Positions 6,956 to 13,546 are shown, numbered from the stretch's first letter. The stretch is DNA of 13,728 bases from JAVBLQ01 sp031553435 (GCA_031553435.1 JAVBLQ010000097.1:1-13728), one strand, 5' to 3'. Program-made: numbers and translations. The notes: a model not told the origin generated them from the sequence alone.

Positions 6956-7028
6956 AGCGGAAGACGGGGCTCAAACCCGCGACCCTCAGCTTGGAAGGCT
7001 AATGCTCTATCAACTGAGCTACTTCCGC
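6956..7028 (-). tRNA. tRNA-Gly (anticodon TCC)
   Basis: The 73-nt sequence folds as a complete cloverleaf: acceptor GCGGAAG/CTTCCGC with discriminator T, D-stem GCTC/GAGC, anticodon stem TTAGC/GCTGA around the loop CTTCCAA (anticodon TCC), and T-stem GCGGG/CCCGT. No CCA is encoded. The D-loop reads AGTTGATA and the T-loop TTTGAGC. By standard numbering, position 19 is A and position 56 is T, so the usual G19-C56 elbow pair is replaced by A19-U56. Other tertiary pairs look normal (U8-A14, G15-C48, G18-U55). It lies 8 bp downstream of tRNA-Tyr and is probably cotranscribed with it. Confidence 0.97.
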
Positions 7029-7036
7029 AATTTTTG

Positions 7037-7119
7037 TGGGCAGTGATGGATTCGAACCACCGAAGACGTAAGTCAGCTGAGTTACAGTCAGCCCCATTTG
7101 GCCACTCTGGTAACTGCCC
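7037..7119 (-). tRNA. tRNA-Tyr (anticodon GTA)
   Basis: An 83-nt class II tRNA: acceptor GGGCAGT/ACTGCCC with discriminator A, anticodon stem GCTGA/TCAGC around CTGTAAC (anticodon GTA), a long variable arm, and a normal T-loop TTCGAAT. No CCA is encoded. It is the first gene of a Tyr-Gly tRNA pair on the minus strand, just after ribH. Confidence 0.97.
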
Positions 7120-7135
7120 TTTGTTTTAGCGAGTG

Positions 7136-7165
7136 CAAAGTTATAATATTTTTTTTACTTTGCAA
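7136..7165 (-). promoter_or_regulatory. Promoter of the tRNA-Tyr/tRNA-Gly unit, embedded in the end of ribH
   Basis: On the minus strand, TTG (complement of 7163-7165) is followed after 19 bp by TAACTTTG (complement of 7136-7143), a good TAnnTTTG match, and the tRNA-Tyr 5' end is 16 bp further on. The first three bases of the -7 box are the TAA stop codon of ribH. There is no terminator between ribH and the tRNAs, so read-through transcripts are also possible. Confidence 0.65.
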
Positions 7166-7641
7166 GAAAAATCGATCATTTTTATTGCAGTTATTGCAGC
7201 TTCGTCACCTTTATTTCCATATATCCCTCCGGATCTGTCTAAAGCCTGTTGCATATTGTCTGTAGTTAACATCCCGAATATAAAAGGAATATCGTATTCA
7301 ACATTCAAAGAAGTAATTCCTTGGGTAACTCCTGAGCAAACATAATCAAAATGCGGCGTATCTCCTCTGACTACACAACCCAACACGATGATTGCTTCTA
7401 CATCAGAGTATTCGGCCAACTGCTTTGCTCCGAAAATAAGCTCAAAGCTTCCCGGAACGCGAGTAACCAAAATGTTGTTGGATTTTACACCATGTTTTTC
7501 AAGCGTATTACATGCACCTTCCAATAGTTTTTCGGTGACATTGGTATTCCATTCGGAAACAACAATGCCGAATTTCATATTGGATGCATCAGGAATACTG
7601 TTAAAATCGTACGCTGATAAATTTTGATAGGCTGTTGCCAT
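7141..7641 (-). CDS. ribH: 6,7-dimethyl-8-ribityllumazine synthase
   Basis: Lumazine synthase joins 5-amino-6-ribitylaminouracil with 3,4-dihydroxy-2-butanone 4-phosphate, the penultimate step of riboflavin synthesis. The 166-residue protein has the expected active-site features: the aromatic residue binding the pyrimidine ring (Trp31 in SEWNTNVT), VPGSFEL (62-68), the GDTPHFDYV segment with the presumed catalytic His97, and the C-terminal GNKGDEAA motif (142-149). Length is normal, allowing for a short N-terminal extension (about residues 1-20). It lies 15 bp after the TPR gene and is probably cotranscribed with it. No FMN riboswitch is visible upstream of either gene. Its last codons overlap the tRNA-Tyr promoter. 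Confidence 0.97.
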   Translation of the reverse strand: MATAYQNLSAYDFNSIPDASNMKFGIVVSEWNTNVTEKLLEGACNTLEKHGVKSNNILVTRVPGSFELIFGAKQLAEYSDVEAIIVLGCVVRGDTPHFDYVCSGVTQGITSLNVEYDIPFIFGMLTTDNMQQALDRSGGIYGNKGDEAAITAIKMIDFSCKVKKIL

Positions 7642-7656
7642 TCGAAAGTTTAATGA

Positions 7657-8346
7657 TTATTTCTGAAGAAACTGAGCTCTGTCAATATATTTATCAATGT
7701 CGCTGGCTTCCATTGATTTAGGATATTTTTCTTTGATGGAAGTGTAAACTTCAAAAGCTTTCTTGTATTCTTTCAAAGATTCGTATGAAAGGCCTGCTTT
7801 TTTCAAATAAATAGGACTGAGTAAGTTGTTGTCGGCTTTTTTTGCAGCTTTCAGGAAATAGTCGACTCCTTCATTTGTTTTACCGAGATCAACATAGCAA
7901 TCGCCAATTAATCCTACAATTGCAGGGTTTAACATTTTGTCGTCGGGGCTGAACTTTTTCAGGTATTCCAATGCTTTTTCTGGTTGACCTTTGTGATAAT
8001 AACAAATTCCGGCATAAGCTTTTGCTAATTTTCCTGTTTTTGTTATTCCGTATTGATCAATAATTTTTTCAAAGCCTTTATATTGTACGCTGTCTCCGAA
8101 AAGTGCTTTATCCCACTCTCCGTTTGCAAAATATTGTTCTCCTCTGAATATTTCTTTTGCTGCTTCTTTTTCTTTCGGAATAATGTATCCATGTCGTATT
8201 CCAAGAAATCCAACAACAATTAAAACTATAATTCCTACGCCGATTAATATTCTTTTCTGATTTTTTTCAATGAATTTTTCTGATTTGGAAAGAATTTCTC
8301 CTACATTTTCAAGTTCATTCCCTTGATTTTGTGTTTTATTTGACAT
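7657..8346 (-). CDS. Membrane-anchored tetratricopeptide-repeat protein
   Basis: A 229-residue protein with a polar N-terminus, one membrane helix (about residues 33-50, ILIGVGIIVLIVVGFLGI) and then an extracytoplasmic or membrane-bound domain. That domain contains at least three TPR-like helix pairs: around 107-130 (KAYAGICYYHKGQPEKALEY), 142-166 (VGLIGDCYVDLGKTNEGVDY) and 180-203 (YLKKAGLSYESLKEYKKAFE). The build resembles YfgM-like ancillary proteins of the secretion machinery, but sequence alone does not show that role. From memory, a TPR protein of this kind next to ribH is common in Bacteroidales. It is the first gene of the TPR-ribH unit; the promoter candidate is at 8389-8420. TPRs serve as protein-protein contact surfaces; the partner is unknown. 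Confidence 0.88.
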   Translation of the reverse strand: MSNKTQNQGNELENVGEILSKSEKFIEKNQKRILIGVGIIVLIVVGFLGIRHGYIIPKEKEAAKEIFRGEQYFANGEWDKALFGDSVQYKGFEKIIDQYGITKTGKLAKAYAGICYYHKGQPEKALEYLKKFSPDDKMLNPAIVGLIGDCYVDLGKTNEGVDYFLKAAKKADNNLLSPIYLKKAGLSYESLKEYKKAFEVYTSIKEKYPKSMEASDIDKYIDRAQFLQK

Positions 8347-8388
8347 AGCTGCAATAGTTGTTTTTTAGATAAAATATTTTACGGAGGG

Positions 8389-8420
8389 CAAAAGTAATGT
8401 ATTTCTCTTTATAAAAGAAA
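8389..8420 (-). promoter_or_regulatory. Promoter of the TPR-ribH operon
   Basis: On the minus strand, TTTC (complement of 8417-8420) is followed after 20 bp by TACTTTTG (complement of 8389-8396). The -7 box is a full match and the -33 box has one mismatch. The predicted start lies about 35 nt upstream of the TPR gene ATG. Confidence 0.6.
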
Positions 8421-8501
8421 TTTCGATCTATCTTTTTTAAGAAAAAGGAGGTTTTTATTGTTTTGGGTAGTATTTAATCGTATACAATCACATTTTTTGA
8501 T

Positions 8502-8509
8502 TAGTTTTG
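8502..8509 (+). promoter_or_regulatory. -7 promoter element for pfkA
   Basis: TAGTTTTG matches TAnnTTTG and lies 30 bp upstream of the pfkA ATG. No good TTTG is seen at the -33 spacing. The divergent region 8347-8539 holds only this and the TPR promoter; I see no RNA gene or riboswitch in it. Confidence 0.5.
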
Positions 8510-8539
8510 CATCGGTTTTAATTAGTACATCACTTTATT

Positions 8540-9520
8540 ATGGCAAATATTAAATGCATCGGAATTCTTACTTCCGGAGGAGATGCTCCTGGAATGAATG
8601 CTGCTATCCGCGCGGTGACAAGAACCGCCATCTATAACGGTTGGGATGTAAAAGGTATCTACAGAGGATACAAAGGGCTTATTACCAAGGAAATAATCCC
8701 TTTCAAGACAAACAATGTAAGTAATATTATTCAACAGGGAGGTACGATCTTAAAAACCGCTCGCTGTAAGGAATTTATGGATCCGGAAGGCCGTAAAATG
8801 GCTTACGAAACACTTCTGGAATATAACATAGATGCACTTGTAGTGATCGGGGGTGATGGTTCTCTCACAGGAGCGCGTATCTTTGCTCAGGAATTTAATT
8901 TTCCTATCGTAGGTTTGCCGGGAACTATCGATAATGATTTGTTCGGAACAGATACTACTATCGGATACGATACAGCACTGAATACCATCATGGAAGCCGT
9001 GGATAAAATCCGGGATACAGCGACTTCACATGAACGCTTATTTTTTATTGAAGTGATGGGACGTGATGCGGGATTTCTTGCATTAAACGGAGCTATTGCT
9101 TCAGGCGCTGAGGCCGCTATCATTCCTGAAATTTCTACAGAAGTCGATCAACTGGAAGATCTGATTAAAAATGGTTTCAGAAAATCTAAAAACAGTAGCA
9201 TCGTTTTGGTTGCAGAAAGTGAATTAACCGGCGGCGCTATCGGTATGGCTGAACGTGTGAAAAAAGAATATCCTCAATATGATGTTCGTGTAACTATTTT
9301 GGGGCATATTCAACGTGGAGGTTCTCCTACTGCATCCGACCGTATCCTGGCCAGTCGCATGGGCGCTGCAGCTATCGATGCTTTATTGGATGATCAACGG
9401 AATGTAATGATCGGCATTCAAAACGATCAGCTCATTTATATACCTTTTGCAAAAGCAATCAAGAAAAATAAACCGATCAACAGGGAATTGTTGAATACGA
9501 TCAGGATACTTTCAATATAA
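8540..9520 (+). CDS. pfkA: ATP-dependent 6-phosphofructokinase
   Basis: The enzyme phosphorylates fructose 6-phosphate to fructose 1,6-bisphosphate, the committed step of glycolysis. The 326 residues show the group A PFK signatures: TSGGDAPGMNAAIRA (11-25), the nucleotide loop VVIGGDGSLTGAR (101-113), PGTIDNDLFGTD with catalytic Asp131 (127-138), and the PFK signature GHIQRGGSPTASDR. The GGDGS loop and the Gly before TIDND are the ATP-type residues, in place of the Asp and Lys found in pyrophosphate-dependent enzymes, so ATP is the expected donor. Length is close to that of E. coli PfkA. The gene stands alone on the plus strand. Its TAA stop codon lies inside the left arm of palindrome 3. Confidence 0.97.
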   Translation: MANIKCIGILTSGGDAPGMNAAIRAVTRTAIYNGWDVKGIYRGYKGLITKEIIPFKTNNVSNIIQQGGTILKTARCKEFMDPEGRKMAYETLLEYNIDALVVIGGDGSLTGARIFAQEFNFPIVGLPGTIDNDLFGTDTTIGYDTALNTIMEAVDKIRDTATSHERLFFIEVMGRDAGFLALNGAIASGAEAAIIPEISTEVDQLEDLIKNGFRKSKNSSIVLVAESELTGGAIGMAERVKKEYPQYDVRVTILGHIQRGGSPTASDRILASRMGAAAIDALLDDQRNVMIGIQNDQLIYIPFAKAIKKNKPINRELLNTIRILSI

Positions 9521-9617
9521 TTAAGAATTAAGAGTGAAGAATTAAAATTGACTTTGTCAATTTTATTATGTCGTGCGTAAGCTAATTCTTAATTCTTCAC
9601 TCTTAATTTTTAATTAT
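9517..9617. repeat. Palindromic intergenic element 3 spanning two convergent stop codons
   Basis: Arms at 9517-9543 and 9591-9617 pair over 27 bp with one G-T mismatch, and two further pairs continue inward. The left arm is built from in-register heptads from 9520 to 9547 (ATTAAGA twice, GTGAAGA, ATTAAAA). Inside lies a second 9-bp perfect hairpin (9544-9552 with 9556-9564, TTT loop). Next to it is the segment 9565-9583, whose minus strand reads AGCTTACGCACGACATAAT, much like the centre of palindrome 2. The TAA of pfkA (9518-9520) and the TAA of the glucosaminidase gene (complement of 9614-9616) sit symmetrically in the two arm ends. It may act as a bidirectional terminator, although no T-run follows. 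Confidence 0.88.
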
Positions 9618-10540
9618 CTGAGTTTCAATACATCTCCTTCTTCCGGAACATATTCGCTATTCAATTTATTTATTTTGTATAAATTTTTGAACTGAATGCC
9701 AAATCTTTGAGAAATGCTATGCATGGATTCTCCGACTTCAACAACATGCTCGTAATTGGGTTTTTCTGCTTTCGATTTCTTCTTTTCCAAATAAATAATA
9801 TCTCCTTCCATTAAAGGAAAATCTTCCGGGACTTCGTTGTATTTAATCAGATCTTTTACTTTAAAACCCAAATCATAGGCAATGTTGTCAAAGCTATCAT
9901 TGGCTTTTGCCATTACATATATTAATCCATAAGTTCTGAAAACATCCCGGTTTTGTTTGATTTTTTGAGGCTTATTATTTTTCTGGGATTTATCATTATC
10001 TTTTTTCTTATCTTCTGATTTTCTTCCTGTATCGAATTTATATAATTCATAAGTTTCAATCAGATTGATCAGTTTATTGGCATATCCCTTATCGGTTGCA
10101 TACCCATATTCTTGCAATTTTTTGGCCCATTCTCCAAAATTATAGATATCTAATTCAAAAAGGCCTGCATAGCGGGTTCCGTTCACTAAAAAAGTTGAAT
10201 GATCATCAAAAGAATCTTCTACACTGTTATATTTGCGGAAACAGTCATTGGGAATGTCGTCCTTATGGTATACCCGTTTTCCATCCCAACTTTTATGGCA
10301 TTTAATTCCGAAATGATTATTTGATTTTGCAGCCAATGAACTTTGTCCTCCGTTTGACTCCAACAAACCTTGGGCAAGCGTGATGCTTGCCGGAATTTTA
10401 TACCTTGCCATGTGCTGAATAGCCAGATAATTATATTTTTCAATATAATCTTCGTAAGACTTTAATTTCTTTTGTCCGTATAGGAAGGACGGGATCATTG
10501 TTATAACACAAAATAACAAGATGTGGAAACATATTTTCAT
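9614..10540 (-). CDS. Secreted glucosaminidase (GH73-type) with two C-terminal LysM domains
   Basis: A predicted peptidoglycan hydrolase cleaving at N-acetylglucosamine in the cell wall. Taking the ATG at 10540 gives 308 residues with a signal peptide (MKICFHILLFCVITMIPSFL). The catalytic domain (about 30-168) has the family's ITLAQGLLESNGGQS motif with the presumed acid Glu61, SNNHFGIKC, FRKYNSVEDSFDDHS and YATDKGYANKL. A Lys/Asn-rich linker (171-199) leads to a first LysM-like domain (about 204-251) and a second, clearer one (264-308, HVVEVGESMHSISQRFGI), which bind glycan chains. An ATG 39 bp further upstream would add residues before the signal peptide and lies close to the divergent cdd promoter, so I reject it. 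The stop codon lies in palindrome 3. Confidence 0.93.
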   Translation of the reverse strand: MKICFHILLFCVITMIPSFLYGQKKLKSYEDYIEKYNYLAIQHMARYKIPASITLAQGLLESNGGQSSLAAKSNNHFGIKCHKSWDGKRVYHKDDIPNDCFRKYNSVEDSFDDHSTFLVNGTRYAGLFELDIYNFGEWAKKLQEYGYATDKGYANKLINLIETYELYKFDTGRKSEDKKKDNDKSQKNNKPQKIKQNRDVFRTYGLIYVMAKANDSFDNIAYDLGFKVKDLIKYNEVPEDFPLMEGDIIYLEKKKSKAEKPNYEHVVEVGESMHSISQRFGIQFKNLYKINKLNSEYVPEEGDVLKLR

Positions 10541-10557
10541 AATCAGAATAAAAATAT

Positions 10558-10565
10558 TAATTTTG
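10558..10565 (+). promoter_or_regulatory. -7 promoter element for the cdd operon
   Basis: TAATTTTG fits TAnnTTTG and lies 22 bp upstream of the cdd ATG. The -33 position (about 10534-10537) reads TTTT instead of TTTG. It predicts a short leader of about 15 nt. Confidence 0.55.
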
Positions 10566-10587
10566 TTACCCTTAATCATTTCGTCAT

Positions 10588-11097
10588 ATGAAAGAGCTTG
10601 AAATTACTGCAAAGGTAGATATTTATAATTACGACGAGCTATCTATTGCAGAAAAAAGTTTAATTAATAAAGCAAAAGAAGAAACTCAAAAAGCATATGC
10701 TCCTTACTCCCACTTTCGTGTGGGGGCTGCACTTTTGCTGAAAAACGGCGTTGTTGTCACCGGAAGCAATCAGGAAAATGCAGCTTATCCTTCCGGACTT
10801 TGTGCCGAGCGAACTGCAATATTCTATGCGAATGCGCAATATCCTGATATTGCTCCTGAGGTTTTAGCTATTGCAGCTTTTACCAATGGAACTTTTCTCA
10901 AAGATTGTGTTTCTCCTTGTGGTGCTTGCAGGCAGGTCATCCTAGAAGTGGAAAATCGTTATAAACAACCGATTACAATACTTTTATATGGAGAGGATGA
11001 AGTTTATAAAATAAAAAGCATCCGGGACTTGCTACCTTTATGTTTCGAACAAAAAAGTTTACAATCACAAACCATTTTTGATCATCAATCCATATGA
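10588..11097 (+). CDS. cdd: Cytidine deaminase
   Basis: The enzyme deaminates cytidine and deoxycytidine to uridine and deoxyuridine in pyrimidine salvage, in the cytoplasm. The 169-residue protein has the nucleoside-binding NQENAAYPSG (61-70), the zinc and proton-shuttle motif CAERTAIF (Cys72, Glu74) and the second zinc motif PCGACRQV (Cys111, Cys114). Three Cys ligands are typical of the short, homotetrameric type, although this one is longer than the roughly 135 residues of B. subtilis Cdd because of extra residues at the N-terminus and C-terminus. It is the first gene of a four-gene plus-strand operon; its stop codon overlaps the next start (ATGA at 11094-11097), suggesting translational coupling. 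Confidence 0.96.
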   Translation: MKELEITAKVDIYNYDELSIAEKSLINKAKEETQKAYAPYSHFRVGAALLLKNGVVVTGSNQENAAYPSGLCAERTAIFYANAQYPDIAPEVLAIAAFTNGTFLKDCVSPCGACRQVILEVENRYKQPITILLYGEDEVYKIKSIRDLLPLCFEQKSLQSQTIFDHQSI

Positions 11098-12071
11098 TTT
11101 CATACCAACAAGCATCATGCATAATCAACAATGAGATTAACAAAATTGTTTACGACAATTCTCCAAAAAGTTTGTACGAACCTATTTCTTATATATTATC
11201 ACTTGAAGGAAAAAGAGTACGCCCTGTATTAACTCTTTTAGCTTATAATTTGTATAAAGATGATGTAGAAGAAGTGATTCCTACTGCATTAGGCTGGGAA
11301 ATATTTCATAATTTCACTTTGCTACATGATGATTTAATGGATAAAGCCAATATGCGTAGAGGACAGCTTACCGTTCACAAAAAATGGAACGATAATATGG
11401 CGATCCTTTCCGGAGATGCAATGCTGATACTTGCATATCAGTATATTGCAAAAACTCCGGTCGAAAATCTGAAAATAATTCTGGACTTATTTTCACAAAC
11501 AGCCGACGAAATTTGCAGGGGGCAACAATATGATATGGAATTCGAATCACGCTTAGATGTGACGGAATGCGAATATATAGAAATGATCCGGTTAAAAACT
11601 GCTGTGATGTTGGGTGCTTGTCTTAAAACAGGAGCTATTATTGCTGGTGCAACAGCTGAAGATGCTGATTTGCTGTACGATTTCGGAATTAATATAGGTC
11701 TGGCATTTCAAATCAAGGATGACTGGTTGGATACATATGGCGATCCTCTACTTTTCGGAAAAAATATCGGAGGAGATATTTTATGTAATAAAAAAACATA
11801 TCTTTTGGTCAACGCATTGGATAAATCTCAGGGAAAGGAAAAAGAATTATTGTTATATTGGTTATCCGCCACGGAAAATTATGACCGGGATGAAAAAATA
11901 AAATCAGTCACAGAAATATATGATTCCCTGAAATTAAAAGAAATTACCGAAAAAAAAATGAACTTTTTTTACGACAAAGCTGTTTCCTACTTAAGTTTAT
12001 TGAATATGTCAAAAGAGAAAACAATTGTTTTATACGATTTGGCAAAAAACTTAATGAACAGGAATATATAA
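11094..12071 (+). CDS. Short-chain polyprenyl (probably geranylgeranyl) diphosphate synthase
   Basis: A trans-isoprenyl diphosphate synthase that adds isopentenyl diphosphate to an allylic primer. In the 325 residues I see GKRVRPVLTLLAY (39-51), the first aspartate-rich motif LLHDDLMDKANMRRG (Asp79, Asp80, Asp83), the lysine motif RLKTA, and the second aspartate-rich motif FQIKDDWLDTYGD (Asp209, Asp210, Asp213). Phe74, five residues before the first motif, corresponds to the chain-length-limiting Phe of archaeal GGPP synthases, and no two-residue insertion is present in the motif as in E. coli IspA. This suggests a C20 product, but farnesyl diphosphate is possible and a longer chain is less likely. 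It overlaps cdd by four bases and is followed by a conserved unknown gene after 10 bp. Confidence 0.9.
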   Translation: MISYQQASCIINNEINKIVYDNSPKSLYEPISYILSLEGKRVRPVLTLLAYNLYKDDVEEVIPTALGWEIFHNFTLLHDDLMDKANMRRGQLTVHKKWNDNMAILSGDAMLILAYQYIAKTPVENLKIILDLFSQTADEICRGQQYDMEFESRLDVTECEYIEMIRLKTAVMLGACLKTGAIIAGATAEDADLLYDFGINIGLAFQIKDDWLDTYGDPLLFGKNIGGDILCNKKTYLLVNALDKSQGKEKELLLYWLSATENYDRDEKIKSVTEIYDSLKLKEITEKKMNFFYDKAVSYLSLLNMSKEKTIVLYDLAKNLMNRNI

Positions 12072-12081
12072 ACTTAGAAGA

Positions 12082-12816
12082 ATGCCTTACAGAAGACTCC
12101 CCAATACTGATGCAGCCAGGATTAAAGCTTTGAAAACAGCTATTAATCATGGATACGAAAACGATATACGTTCAATGGTCATACCTCTTCCCGTGCTGGA
12201 AGAAGCCAAATTTTTTATCAAATCTTTTGAAAATGCTCATACTTCATATGTGCAATCTCTTCGTGAGCAAACGAGTGGAAGCAAAAAATGCCAGGAATTA
12301 GCTAAACGAGCGAAGTTATATGTGTCACATTTTATTCAGGTCCTGAATTTTTGTGTTATACGAGGTGAAATCAAAGTCGAAAGTAAAGAATTTTATGGTT
12401 TGGATCCTGACAATTTCCTGGTTCCCGACTTATCAACAGATTCGGCAATTTTAGAATGGGCTGAAAAAATTATTAAAGGAGAAACAGATCGGACGGCTCA
12501 TGGAGGAATACCGTTGTATAATCCTGCTGCAGCGAAAGTTAAAGTACATTATGATCTTTTTCAGGAAGCATATTTCAGTCAACGGATTTATCAGAATAAC
12601 ACGCTTCGGACGCTTAATGCTTTATCCGGTTTGAGAGAAAAAGCTGATCAGATTATCCTTGAAATATGGAATAGCGTGGAAAGCCATTTTCAGGATTTGG
12701 AACCAGAACAGAAATTGGAAAAATGTCGCCATTTAGGCGTTGTTTACTATTACAGAAAAGGAGAAAAAGCAAAATTGAATGACTCTGACAGATACTCACT
12801 CTCATATATATCTTGA
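12082..12816 (+). CDS. Conserved Bacteroidales protein of unknown function
   Basis: I do not recognise a functional family. The 244-residue protein begins MPYRRLPNTDAARIKALKTA, a start I associate with a conserved hypothetical protein of Bacteroidales. It has no signal peptide or membrane helix and looks mainly alpha-helical and cytoplasmic. A helix around 70-97 contains KLYVSHFIQVLNFCVIRGEI. A loop with EFYGLDPDNFLVPDLSTD (103-120) follows, then TAHGGIPLYNPAAAKVKVHYD (138-158, with His140, Tyr146 and the HGG turn), a helix ending IILEIWNSVESHF (191-203), and a likely beta hairpin CRHLGVVYYYRKGEK. No catalytic motif is evident. It sits between the prenyl synthase (10-bp gap) and tatD, overlapping the latter by 38 bp, so it is translated as part of the operon. 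Codon and base use match its neighbours. Confidence 0.85.
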   Translation: MPYRRLPNTDAARIKALKTAINHGYENDIRSMVIPLPVLEEAKFFIKSFENAHTSYVQSLREQTSGSKKCQELAKRAKLYVSHFIQVLNFCVIRGEIKVESKEFYGLDPDNFLVPDLSTDSAILEWAEKIIKGETDRTAHGGIPLYNPAAAKVKVHYDLFQEAYFSQRIYQNNTLRTLNALSGLREKADQIILEIWNSVESHFQDLEPEQKLEKCRHLGVVYYYRKGEKAKLNDSDRYSLSYIS

Positions 12817-13546
12817 AGATTTTAACGAAGATATAAAAGAGGTTATAGACCGCGCCCAACAATCCGGAATTACAAAAATATTGATGCCGAATATCGATGT
12901 TGATTCTATTGGAGCAATGCATCGGCTTGCCGATTGTTATCCGGATCTCTGTTTCCCGATGATGGGATTACATCCGACTTCTGTACAATCAAATTATAAA
13001 GAAACTCTTCAAGTTCTTTTCCCTTATTTCAAGCAAAGAAAATATGTTGCCGTAGGAGAAATCGGGATAGATTTATATTGGGATAAAACCCTTTTGAAAG
13101 AACAAATCGTTGCATTTGAGGAACAATTACGTTGGAGTATTGATTTGCAACTACCTGTGGTGATTCATAACCGGGAGTCATTTTCTTATGTAATGGAAAG
13201 TATCCATAAAGTCGGAGCTCAACACCTTCATGGGGTCTTTCACAGTTTTGGAGGAACTCAAGACGAATTGTCGGAAATATTAAAATTGGAAAATTTCTAT
13301 GTCAGCCTGAATGGTGTACTCACATTCAAGAATTCCCATATCAGCGAAGTAATTAAAAGTTGTCCTTTAGATAGGATTTTAGTAGAGACAGATGCCCCAT
13401 ATTTAACACCAGTTCCATGGCGTGGAAAAAGAAATGAACCGGCATACATCTGGAAAACGGTTGAAAAACTCGCAGAGACATTTGGCAAAGAAGTTTCCGG
13501 GATTGCTGAAATATGTTCAAAAAATACAAATCGTTTATTTGGATAA
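12779..13546 (+). CDS. TatD-family metal-dependent hydrolase (DNase)
   Basis: TatD proteins are TIM-barrel, two-metal hydrolases of the amidohydrolase superfamily, reported to act as 3'-5' DNases in DNA damage responses. The 255 residues carry the whole ligand set: TDTHSHIY (His7, His9), MGLHPTSV, VGEIGIDLYWDKT (Glu93), LPVVIHNRES (His130), GVFHSFGGT (His155) and the C-terminal LVETDAPYLTP (Asp205) followed by WRGKRNEPAYI. Length is normal for the YcfH/YjjV-like group. The ATG at 12779 places the first metal motif at the very N-terminus, as in relatives, and makes the gene overlap the preceding one by 38 bp. The last codons contain the -33 box of the tRNA-Ser promoter. Confidence 0.95.
   Translation: MTLTDTHSHIYLEDFNEDIKEVIDRAQQSGITKILMPNIDVDSIGAMHRLADCYPDLCFPMMGLHPTSVQSNYKETLQVLFPYFKQRKYVAVGEIGIDLYWDKTLLKEQIVAFEEQLRWSIDLQLPVVIHNRESFSYVMESIHKVGAQHLHGVFHSFGGTQDELSEILKLENFYVSLNGVLTFKNSHISEVIKSCPLDRILVETDAPYLTPVPWRGKRNEPAYIWKTVEKLAETFGKEVSGIAEICSKNTNRLFG

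Noticed and set aside
6947..7129. Plus-strand open frame that reads like SGRRGSNPRPSAWKANALSTELLP and MDSNHRRRKSAELQSAPFGH
   Set aside because: This is the antisense translation of the tRNA-Gly and tRNA-Tyr genes, a well-known source of false small proteins.
8440..8460. AAAAAGGAGGT stretch resembling a ribosome binding site
   Set aside because: No start codon with a plausible reading frame follows at a suitable distance, and strong Shine-Dalgarno use is not expected here.
7642..8539. FMN riboswitch controlling ribH
   Set aside because: The gap before ribH is only 15 bp, and the leader of the TPR gene lacks the conserved riboswitch segments.
10541..10579. Longer start for the glucosaminidase gene
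   Set aside because: It would put 13 residues before the signal peptide and lies near the divergent cdd promoter; the ATG at 10540 starts the signal peptide directly.
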